A DNA stretch of 64,000 nt from Strix aluco. Lineage: Eukaryota > Chordata > Aves > Strigiformes > Strigidae. Below, piece by piece: positions 53,801 to 63,381 of the stretch. The notes beneath the pieces are model-generated. The model was not told the origin of the DNA. It made no database searches and was given only the letters and a program-made list of their open reading frames with translations. Where the stretch lies: contig NC_133932.1 of NCBI RefSeq assembly GCF_031877795.1, positions 21,144,180-21,208,179 on the forward strand. Reading direction: 5' to 3'. The position numbers and the translations under genes are program-made. How positions within the stretch are numbered: position 1 is the first letter of the stretch; each line of letters starts with the position of its first letter.

Positions 53801-56800
53801 AAACTGAAATAGGTACCTGCTTAGGTTTAAGAGCCTTCAGAGTTAGGCAGCAGCTGAGCAGAGGTTTTTTAGTATCACTGTTTGTAATTGCAGCTAAATT
53901 CTACCTAGCTGCCTGTTTAGGCAGAATACCTAAATACCTTTTTGGGATATGGCCCTAAGGATTTTTTTAACTTTCTTATGCTTTAAATAATAAAGAGCAG
54001 GCAATTAAGAAGTCTTGCTTAACTGGGTTAGCCTCTTGAAGAGAGCTACAAATCAGCCTCATTTCCTCCTCCTGAGGATCGTTAGATCATTTGTTACAAG
54101 GGCAAAGGGAGCCTCTGCAGTATTTCGTGGTAGAAGCGTGTAGGGCTGCTCTATGGAGCGCTCTGTTCAGTTGTTTACAAACCATGTGTGCTAGATTGAG
54201 CATCCCAGTTGGATGTTTAGTTTGAAAAGCAATATGTCAGTTGCTGTTTAATTAGGACTCTGCAGCCCACCTTTCTCAGATGCTGCTGCTTATTAAAGCA
54301 TTCCCTGATTGGGAATATTGCAGATGCTGTTGGTGGAAGAAATAGTTGCCTTTAGTCAGAGTGAAAGGACTTTGCCACCTCTAACATGGAGTTATGGCAG
54401 CAGACTTGGGCTCCGGGGGTTAGGTGTAAGGACAGAGGAGACAAACAGGCTTCTATTCTCCTTCCAAGGAAAATGCTGTCGGTGAGGGGTGTTGCTGCAC
54501 TCAGTGGCCCAGGAGAGGAAGTGTTTCTCCATTGCTGCCTCTGTATCCTGCTCACGTTGCTTCTTGGGGTTTCTCTGCAAGAATTTCAAGAACGGGTGAG
54601 CAACTTCTCTTTGCTGCTTGCCTGTTTGGGCTGGGATGAGGGCAATAGCAAACAAAAATATTGTTTAATACCTCTGAGAGAGGCCTGCAAAGCATAAGCT
54701 GCTTAAAGAGCATGGCTCATTCTCTGGTGGTGCAGCCTTCTCTTATGTGGAAGGCAATTAGTACTTCTTCACAAAATTAAAGGCTTTGAGACTGCATTTC
54801 TGCAAAGACACTCTCCGGAATGCTCTATTGAAACTGTAAAGATACCTCTGAAATAAACTGTAGTGTGCCATTCAAGAGCCCTGGTTTAGTCTTGGTGTTG
54901 TTAACTACTTCCTGTCTCTTTAATTTATTGCTGCAAGCTTAAAACCCAAAAACCTCAAACCCTCACCAAAACTGATGGTGCTTATGGGCACTGTGGTACT
55001 GATACACTTGGAGAAATAAGTTTTTTGTTCATACTGAGCTATAGTAGCTCTGCCAGTGCTCTTAACCCATCTGGTTTGTTTGCCTCGCATGTACCTTGCC
55101 AAAGGTGACAGTTCCCTGTCTCACTTGAAATAGGAAAGATGAGTTTAGAAGAAAGCATTTAATATTTTTTTTTCTGGAAAAGCTAATATTAATGAAATAA
55201 GCCACCAAGTACTGTTGTGTTGGACCCACCTCCTCCAGAGAACTGAAATGCATTATATGTTGTATGTACTTCTAAGAAACACCGTATTTCTTCTAGATGC
55301 TAAGGGTAATGCATGTGTGTGTACAGGGGTAAGGGCTGTTTGACAGGTGAGAAAATTCCCTTGGGGGAGAAAAAGATGGAGCTTAATCTTCAGCTCTCTT
55401 ATCCCTGACTTTGAGAATATTATCTCTATTCAACAGTGTGCTTTAGCTGTGGTGCAAGCAAAAGCCATTCTACTGTATTTCCCCCATCCTGTAGCTTTCT
55501 GGAAAGTGAAGAATCATCACTGCGAGCAATATACTCCCTCTTTAAATTGCTTTTTCCAGTTTCAGGATGCTGGTTTTGCTCGCTTAAAGACCTCCTTTTT
55601 CATTAAGGCAATCACATCCTGTAGCACAGAGATGCCCATGGAGTAGGGAATAATCATGTCAATGAATCTTGCACCCTGCAGGAGACTAAATAAGCTGCAT
55701 GACTTAAGCCCATGCCCAATTGGCAAAAATTCTGGCCGTGGTCTTGAGCTGCTTAAGCCTACAGCCTCTGTATATCCAACTCTAAAAGAAATAATGATGA
55801 TAGCTCACATAGTCATTGTGGAAATTAGTGCATTTATATATAAATATTTTACATGTTTTACTATAGAACATATCAATTCACTAAGAATTAACTACTTGCT
55901 TTCCCACTCATACAGAGTATTCTGGTTTTGTGATGGGAAAGAAATGATGTCATCGACAACTGAGAAGAGCTGGCTAATTGTTACTGATAGCTACATTTCA
56001 TTTACCAAGAGACTGGCAATACTCTCAAAGTGTTTTTCTAAACATTTTCTTCACCATACACACACGTTCTTTTGATGAGCAAAGAAAAGCTAATGAAAAG
56101 CCTATGATAATGAGATCACAAGAGCAATATGAAAATAAAGTGGGAAATGCTGACAGTCAATTATTATTATAATCTAGTATAGGAGCAAATTACATTATTA
56201 TTTAATATACGCTCTTGGCAAAAGGAGCTAAAAAAACCAAACCCAAGCAATTGTTAAATTGTTAAAGGCATTTATGAAACTGTGTTGCAGCAGCAAAACT
56301 ACTTTTCACATGCATTTAACATATATATTTAGAGTTGGGAAATGGTGTTAATGGTGGGAAATGGTGGTATTAAAAACATGGCAGTGTTTCTTGTAGTAAA
56401 TGCTTTCTGTCACTTAAGCCAAAGAAAGGATTTGCATTGCCCCATTTCTGCAAACAAGAGTGTTCATCAAATGCTCCTATAGTTGCTAATCGCACCCGAT
56501 AAAACACAAGGAGTGTTACTAGCTGAATTATTATAGAAACCACTTATGTCAATCAGAGGGAAAGGAGGAGGAAGTAAAATGGGTGCAGCAAAACTGGATG
56601 CATTACTGCAATTACTTTGCTTCATGAGAAGTTATTTGAAATAGCCCACCGGGGCAAGATGGATTTGCCATGTTTGGTGACAAAACTGTACAATTGCGAT
56701 AGAGGTCTGAGGGTGAATCAGGAGTGTAAAGCCATTCCTGTTCTCCTGCAGGTTGCAGTATCTGAATGCAAGACTGGGGGCGGGGGGAACATTAGCTATG

Positions 56801-59800
56801 CAAGCAGAGATGGTTGTAGAAAATCTAGGTGTCATTTGGGTGTGGGGAAGTCAGATTGCAAGATTATAATTTTTTTTTTTCAAACTGAGAATTAATCCAA
56901 GATAAAGCTGATCATTATTTTACTTAGTCCTAGCTTGGACTGGTGTCTCTGTCCTATTAACCTTGTAAACACACATGTCTGTGCTGACATGAGGGGAAGC
57001 AAAGGTAAGCAAGGAGATGGGTTTTTTCTTTTTTTTAAAATAGCAATTATGGTTTAAATGTCATCAAAAGTCTCAGCCCTACCTTAGGGCTTGTTGGACT
57101 GGATCAAACCCTTTGCAGTTAGCTGCTGCAAACATGCTCTTATACAGACTCACTTTGCTGGTTCAGATTTGTTCTAAATGTGCTGTTGGACTAATGTTTT
57201 GCTTTGGGCTTCATGCCAGACCAGGCATTGTCAGCTTGCCCCCAGCTGCATAAAACTGGCAGACACTCTACATCGTATTCTGGCTAATTCATCAAAAAAG
57301 TGTTTGTATGCATGCCATTCAGCAGTTACAGGTGGCATATCAAAGACTAGAGGACCACTGTAATACTACTCTGTGAGCAGCTATGCTGATGACAACAGGG
57401 CTGATTTCAGAGCAAAGTGTCAGTCAGTGCTCATGAACCAGTCACTGGGCCCTGGTCTGCAGAACAATAAAACCATATTCTCCCAGGCTTTTCAGCTGCC
57501 AGGAGCCACTGGGCTTCATCCTCAGTCGCTCCATATTCACCACTTTTGCTGCAGCCTCAGAGTTTCACAGGGAGTGAGTCAATGCTCAATCTGTGGCCAT
57601 TTAGGGACCAAAGAAAACCTCAGGGTAACCGGGAACAGCATTGAAGCTACCTGCATTGGGCCAGCTGCTGCTACTGTACCAGCTGGAAGTTTGAAGGAGC
57701 CCTGCAATGTGCTTTTTTCCTATGAGGAGGAGGAGGATGGAAAAGAAAGGCATCTTCCAGCATCTGAAGTTTTCTGCTTCTCCTTTACAGTTACTCCCCA
57801 GCTGCTTTGTGCTTCCCTCTCAGATGCAACAGGGCCCCAAAATTCAACTGCTGAGATGGAAACATGTTTAATAATATATTATGAAAAAGACATGGTGAAA
57901 AATTCCAATATAGATGGAGGATTTTAGTGCCAGATTGTGCCCTGGGATTCTAATGCATATCTTCCATTAAAGTCATTAAAAATGTTTGCGTTTCAAGAAA
58001 GAATTTGGACTTTTGACACAATTCCCTCTTTTTCTTTGGGAGCCAAACATTTTCTGTGGTAACAGAAAATATTATAACAAGAATAAATATAATGCATTTG
58101 GGCATTAAAATGAATAACAGTCCTTGATCTATTTGCTGAAGATTACAGGCATGAGATGTGAAAGCTGTTAGTGGCTTGAAGAAAGATATTTGCTGTAATC
58201 GGCACTGCAGATTTGCTTATTTTACAAAATATGAAGGAGATGACTAGAGAGGTGTCCAGATCCTCGCGTTGTGTGGAGAGGTTGCTACGCATCTCATGAT
58301 CATAACCTTGGCCAGTGGTTTGCTGTATTTCATTGCATTTTGAGTCAGGAGATCCTAAAATCTCAGGGTAATGTCATTGCCACACACAAGCTGCTGCCTC
58401 CTGTTCCAGAGGGGTCAAAACCTCGGTGGTGAGTGTGTGATTGCTATATATATAAGGGAAACCTTAAGCCTGTTTCCTGTACTCCCAAGGTGCTGTATGA
58501 ATGAAAATGGCATTGTATGAATGGAACACTTATTTTTTCCCAAACACCCAACTCTTCAATTTCTGTATTGTTTCAAATTGGAGCAATATAAGTATGTATA
58601 GAGAGAAACTTTGTCCTCTGGAAAGGAAATAAGTCTCATCCTTCTCTCCCTCCTCAAGTGTTTGGGGCAGTCTGTTGCCATTCCTTTTCTTCAGAAATGA
58701 AAGGGAGTGCCTACCTGCCCCCATCTTGTGCATGTTCCCTGGGGAATGGGGAGAGCTTGAGCTCAACCAGGAGTTTTTGAGATCTCCGTTGCCTCCTGCG
58801 CTTCTGTGACTTGTGCTGTATCAGCTGGAAGTGTAGATCATAGTGGTGATGGCACTGCAGCTTTACAGGAAGGTGCCTAGCAGCCCTTGAGTCCTTAGGT
58901 CAAGCTAAACTCCCTAGCTGGGCTACCCAGCATCATGTAAGTTGATATGAAACCATTAGAAATTTGGGTAGCAAATTCCACCAGAAACCTAACTTGCTTT
59001 AGAGGGTGTTTTGTCAAAACTGAGTCATCTCCACAAAAATGCTGTTTCATCAAAACTGATGTTTTTTAAGATTTTTTTTGGTCCATCTCATCAGAGAATT
59101 CCCAGCCAGTTGTGAACAAACATTACTTTTACCCTTTCTTTTTCATTATGTATAAGACACAGATAATGCCTGGTGTTTATTTCCTTGGGATGCCGTGCGT
59201 GTCTTCAGATTTGGTCTCCTTGACTAGGAAAATCTAATGTGTTACATTTTTAGCTGTTGAGTGGACCATAACAGGAAAGCCAAGGGGCTTTGCCTGTAAA
59301 TATTAGCCACAGCTAGCTAGGGTGTGGTTTCCAATGATTTAAACACTTATAGAATGCCAGCAGAGGGTGAAACAAGGGGGGGGGGCAGTAAAGGAGAGGA
59401 CTTGTTTATCTGTTTTACTCTCTGTGGAACTGCTAACTCTACAGAGTTGTCTTCTCAAAGAAATATTTGGAAATAATTGCATAGTGGTGAGAAGGGAGGG
59501 GGAGGACCCCTTACTTCTTCTTGTTCAAAAGGTTTGAAAGGCTTGCAACTGTTTTCCAGCATTTATTCAGACTTCTACATAAATTTTCTGGTCTGTGAAA
59601 GTGGTGAGCATCCCCAACTCCAATGGGAAAAGTTCATCTCAAAACAGAAAAACGAGTTCTTGAAGAGCCTGTGCAGAGACTGCTTCCACTACATTGTTAC
59701 GCTCTTCCTCTTTCCCCCAGAACTACAGCCTACCAGACAGGTCACATACCCTTCATGTTACAACCTACATAGCTGCTGTACCAAGTCGTGTTTAGCTGTG

Positions 59801-60794
59801 GTGCTTACCTAGTGCTCCGCGAGGATTTTCTGGTCTTTATTTCCATGGTTGCCCTTAGCATTGCTGAAGTTCAGCTAGTCCAAAAATCAGCATAGCCTGA
59901 TGGATTTAAGAAGCTAGAATACACAGCAAAGATGAATGAACTTTACTTAAAATACAACCAGTTGGTTCTTTTCCTCATTAAAGAAACAGACTTTGGCAGA
60001 AAGCCGGGGTGTTTCTCTTCTGTAAAGATCTTGCACCAGTCATACCTTAGCCTGTTTCCCTCCTCTCCTTTTGTCAGTGTGATGCATTTGCATTAGCAAG
60101 CTGTGCTTTTCATTCTGGAGTGATGGAAGGGGACAACAATAAATTACAATGCCTTTTAAGAAATCTCCAAATCTTATCAGATCTCACATTTCATCCTGGC
60201 TGCTCTTTCGTGCCATTCTTTTACTATTACTCTAATTGCCACTGTAAATTTACAGCTTGCTGCTGTTTTGGGGCACCTAGTGCTTGAAGCTACTCTTGAG
60301 AAATAGTATGGGGGCAGAAAGCAGAGATCCTCTCTCTTCATTTTTTGTCAATTCCTATTCCTTGTGGAATCCCCAAATTCACAACTTCCGGTGCCTCTGA
60401 AAAGAGTGACCCTCTGTGTACTCCGAGGTATTGTTACACTGCTAAAAATGGAAATTTGATGCTGCTTCTTGTGGAATGAAGGGGAAAGAGTTGAGAAAGG
60501 TGGTGGTTTTATTCCAACTGTCTCATGATGCTTGAATGCTGGGAGTAGAAAGCAATGTAACAAATATCCGAAAATGCAGCCACTTACCGCTCTTTTATAT
60601 AAATTCCAGATTATGGGCCAAACTCACTGTTGACATAAGCAGATGCAAATCTCATGAAGTCACTGTAGCTACTTCTACTTATGCCAGAGGTGAATTTGTC
60701 ACTATTTTTGGAACATGCTAGTTTTGTGCTACAGCATTGGCACACTGTATCAATCAAAATCCTTTTCAGCAGTGGCTGTGTGCCACTGGCTGAC

Positions 60795-60868
60795 TGACAT
60801 GATGCATCATGTCAAACATCTGCCTGATAATGGTCCCGTTCTGCTTTTTGACATGATGTATCGTGCCA
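60795..60868. repeat. Palindrome-based hairpin
   Basis: TGACATGATGCATCATGTCA at 60795-60814 is a perfect 20-bp palindrome. A near copy, TGACATGATGTATCGTGCCA, lies at 60849-60868. The segment 60795-60816 therefore also pairs with 60847-60868 across a 30-base loop (19 of 22 Watson-Crick, two further G-U pairs if transcribed). Confidence 0.85.
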
Positions 60869-61170
60869 CTGTATTGTGCCCAAAGGCATCTGATAGGAAT
60901 TATGGCAGGATCTGATAATAAGGAATGTGTACTAACTGAATATCGGAGCATTTTGGCATCCTGTGGAAAACAGCGATATCAGTGTTAGCACATCTATAGA
61001 TCTCTTGCAAGTGCCTCATGTACTTGGGTGTAAAATGATCATTAATGTACTCCCACCTCAACATATTGCATTATTGTAGATGATAAATCATTTTCTGTTT
61101 TCGTCTAGTTCTGCTTTAAGGACTGATGGTTGATTTTTCTCCCAAAACCGATCAATTGGTATTGAAAGAA

Positions 61171-61218
61171 CTTGTGTTTTACGGAACTCATGTTTTACAG
61201 AACTCGTGTTTTACAGAC
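61171..61218. repeat. Three tandem 16-bp units
   Basis: CTTGTGTTTTACGGAA, CTCATGTTTTACAGAA and CTCGTGTTTTACAGAC follow each other directly (61171, 61187, 61203). Each pair differs at two to three positions. Confidence 0.9.
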
Positions 61219-61329
61219 TTGGGGTTTTTTTTTGACAAACTGGCATCAGGCCTTATGGCCACTGCATCTGAAAGCATTTTACCTCAGACAGAATGGTGTT
61301 AAACAACATCTTCCCTAAAACAGGAAACA

Positions 61330-61740
61330 TGTTTCACAATCCTCTGCGGCAAGCAGCACAGCTTCCCTGCGAGGATCTGCGAGGGTGGATAGCAGCCAGT
61401 TGTCCAAACACGAGGAGGCTGGGTGCCAGGAGACGGGCGGCCGGAGGAATGCCTGCAGGCAGCCCGGCCATACCCTCGCGGTAAAAACCTCCAGGTCAGG
61501 ATCAGGCACGTGTCCAGGAACAACGAACTTCGAAAGGTGGTACTTGTTATTGCCCATCGACAGCCTCCGGCTCCTGCAGACGTTGCTGTCGGGATAATGT
61601 TCTTCTGCCTTAGGCTTGTTCTTGCAGTAGGAAACAAGGGGAAGGAGGTTTCAGAAATTAACAGGGCCCAGATCAAACAGAGGTTTGTAGATAGCAATCA
61701 GGACTTGGATTTTCTGTTTCCTCGAAGAAACTGTTCAGAA
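61330..61740. promoter_or_regulatory. Small CpG-bearing GC-rich patch
   Basis: An abrupt rise in GC with many CpG dinucleotides (for example GAGACGGGCGGCCGG, CTCGCGG and GACAGCCTCCGGC) stands out from AT-rich DNA on both sides. Frames on both strands stay open for about 130 codons, as expected from few A/T-rich stops, and no protein family is recognised. It lies about 1.4 kb before the main CpG island, so it may be an outlying part of the promoter, an upstream exon or a GC-biased relic. The assignment is inference from composition and location. Confidence 0.35.
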
Positions 61741-62098
61741 GCTCACGCATTTGGTAGAGCAAGTGTATGCTGTATGTGTATTGTACTCTTGTGGAAACTT
61801 CGGAGTGGCTGCAAAGGTTAACATGTAAGATTGAATCCATTTAGCTAGATATACAAAATGCAACAGGAACAAATTATCAGAGTGCTATTAAAAATGTATA
61901 TAGCTACCTTAAAATCTGTATGCCCAAAACTTAAAAAAATAAAAATAATTAAATGTGCCTGCAGGAAATTGGATCTTTTTACAAAATATTGCAGTTGAAT
62001 GTTTTGGAGAAATGCTTTCTATAAACAGGGAATCCTACTGGGGTCAGACAGAGCTATTTTAACCTTGTGTATTCATCTAACTGTTCTGGCCAAGGAAA

Positions 62099-62147
62099 TG
62101 TGTGTGTGTTTGTGTGTGTGTGTATATATAGAGAGAGACAGACAGTA
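62099..62147. repeat. Compound (TG)n-(TA)n-(GA)n microsatellite
   Basis: TG units with one T interruption, followed by TATATATA, GAGAGAGA and GACAGACAG. The three motif classes join without gaps, the usual look of a slippage-grown compound microsatellite. Confidence 0.9.
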
Positions 62148-62520
62148 TAAATTTAGAATTTTTGATTGAAGGCTTCAATTTTTGGCCACTATTAAATGTA
62201 CGTAAACTTCAAAACAAATTTTGTGAAAAAGAAGCTAGAAATAATTTGTCTTGGGCCAAATGAGAAGAAAACAAGAGCAAACAAGTGTAGTCATTCCCAG
62301 GCTCATAAGCTGGGATAATGCTAACAAGCCACAGGCGTAGTCTTTTCCATGTGAGGAATGGCATCAAAAGCCTTCAAGTGTGGGACTGCAGTGGAGCAGC
62401 TTGCTGGCAAAAATGTGTGTACAGAGGTAGGCCATGAATGTATTTGAGTAGGATTGGAGCCATTACAACCAGATCCTGGTTTTCCGCATATTTTTCAAGT
62501 ACAGGAGTATGCTTAACCGA

Positions 62521-62529
62521 TTTTTTTTA

Positions 62530-62560
<31 letters not shown>
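62521..62560. repeat. Long T run followed by A7
   Basis: A T run broken once by A continues as about 24 uninterrupted T and turns directly into seven A. It sits immediately before the CpG island; its length is likely polymorphic and unreliable in the assembly. Confidence 0.85.
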
Positions 62561-63076
62561 CGTTGAGGAGCGAATGTGGGGAGGAAAGAGACTTCCCAGG
62601 CTAGCCACAATTGCATCCAACCTGCCACCTTCTATGAAGGACAAGTGGGTTCCTCCTTCCTCCCAGATGAATTTCCAGGATGAATCCCCCGGGAGGTGAA
62701 GCGCGGCTGATGCAGGTGACACTTGCCGACGGCGCGTCCGCGCTGCTTAAACTCGGCCGAGCTTCCCCGGCCCCGGGGCGCTTCCCGCTCCCAGCCAGCA
62801 GCAGCGGCGGGGGCTGGCACCGAAAGGGGGTCGGTACATCCTCAGGGGGCCCAGACCTGCCTCGGAGCGCGGGACGGCCGCGGGACCCCCGCCGCGGGAC
62901 GCGACGGGACAGGCGCAGGTGCTGCGCGCCCGCGGAGCCGCTGCGCGGGGCTGCGAGGGAGGACGAGGGGGGGAGGACGGGGGGGGGGGCGGCGGGCGGG
63001 CGGGGCGCGGTCCCCGCCCCCGCGGGCGCTGCCGCCACCGCTGCCGCCGCCGGGGCGCCCCGGGCCGCCGCCGCGC

Positions 63077-63082
63077 TATAAG
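63077..63082 (+). promoter_or_regulatory. TATA-like box
   Basis: TATAAG preceded by CGC within otherwise pure GC DNA. It is the only TATA-like word near the first exon. The usual 25-31 base spacing would put transcription start near 63105-63112, almost on top of an upstream ATG at 63113. CpG-island promoters often use several start sites, so the actual start may lie upstream. Confidence 0.5.
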
Positions 63083-63112
63083 TGCGGGCGCGGGGCGCGG
63101 CGGGCGCCGAAG

Positions 63113-63280
63113 ATGCGCTGGCAGCCGGGGCTGCGCGGCGCCCCGCCGCGGCCGCGCTGCGCGGAGGAGGAGAAGGAGGAGAAGAAGAAGGAGGAGGAGG
63201 AGGAAGAAGAAGAAGAAGAAGAAGAAGAAGAAGAAGGGGGAGGCGGCGGTGGCGCGGAGCGGCCGCGGCCGCGGCCATGA
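63113..63280 (+). other. Upstream ORF, 55 codons, overlapping the main start
   Basis: An ATG in fair context (A at -3, GAAGATG) opens a 55-residue frame beginning MRWQPGLRGA. It passes through the GAG/GAA tract, giving a long Glu/Lys-rich stretch, then a short Gly run, and ends PRPRP. Its TGA at 63278-63280 overlaps the main ATG (63277-63279) as ATGA. Such an arrangement can lower or regulate translation of the main frame. Whether it is on the mRNA depends on the transcription start: if the TATA-like box is used, the ATG would be within a few bases of the cap and probably skipped. Confidence 0.5.
63166..63236 (+). repeat. GAG/GAA trinucleotide-rich purine tract
   Basis: An unbroken run of GAG, AAG and then about nine GAA units on the + strand, ending in GGGGGAGG. 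It is in the 5' leader of the gene. Triplet units keep one frame, poly-Glu in the upstream ORF, and read poly-Arg or Gly/Glu in the other two. A triplet tract in an exon is expected to vary in length between individuals. Confidence 0.9.
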
Positions 63281-63381
63281 GCTGCTCGGACGTGGCCATG
63301 CAGCAGCCCGCCCCGGCGGCGTGCGGGGCACCCCGCTATCTGGCCGGTGCCGCGGCCGCGCCCGCGGCGGGCTGCCCGCAG
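63277..63381 (+). CDS. First coding exon of an unrecognised gene (partial)
   Basis: ATG at 63277 with G at -3 (GCGGCCATGA) opens 35 codons beginning MSCSDVAMQQ, then an Ala/Pro-rich stretch, and ending AAGCPQ. The exon ends at CAG/GTGAGC (63381/63382), a strong consensus donor, leaving the intron in phase 0. A second in-frame ATG at 63298 also has G at -3 and could be used by leaky scanning. The frame is open further upstream (to about 63082), but those residues are Arg/Gly/Ala translation of the GC-rich leader and the GA tract, so 63277 is preferred. There is no signal peptide or hydrophobic segment. Low-complexity Ala/Pro N-termini are common in nuclear and signalling proteins, but 35 residues do not identify the family, so no symbol is given. 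The rest of the gene lies to the right of the window. Confidence 0.72.

Larger units (their letters stand above)
42301..61329. other. Non-coding flank with isolated open frames
   Basis: About 19 kb with no supported gene. Noted inside: A23 at 47821-47843; a protein-like open segment at 49335-49559; an open frame of about 184 codons at 57373-57927 without family similarity; G10 at 59376-59385; a self-complementary hairpin at 60795-60868; and a 16-bp unit repeated three times at 61171-61218. None of these is backed by splice sites, a promoter or recognisable homology strong enough for a gene call. Confidence 0.5.
61741..62689. other. AT-rich spacer before the CpG island
   Basis: Plain non-coding DNA ending in the TG/TA/GA microsatellite at 62099-62147 and the long T run at 62521-62560. 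No exon or RNA gene seen. Confidence 0.5.

Noticed and set aside
55656-56075. Open frame of about 139 codons
   Set aside because: AT-rich, with residue composition typical of translated non-coding DNA, and it has no motif or splice context.
61299-61821. Overlapping frames of about 130 codons on both strands
   Set aside because: Both strands are open at once in a GC-rich patch, no domain is recognisable and no promoter or splice evidence exists; kept only as a composition feature.
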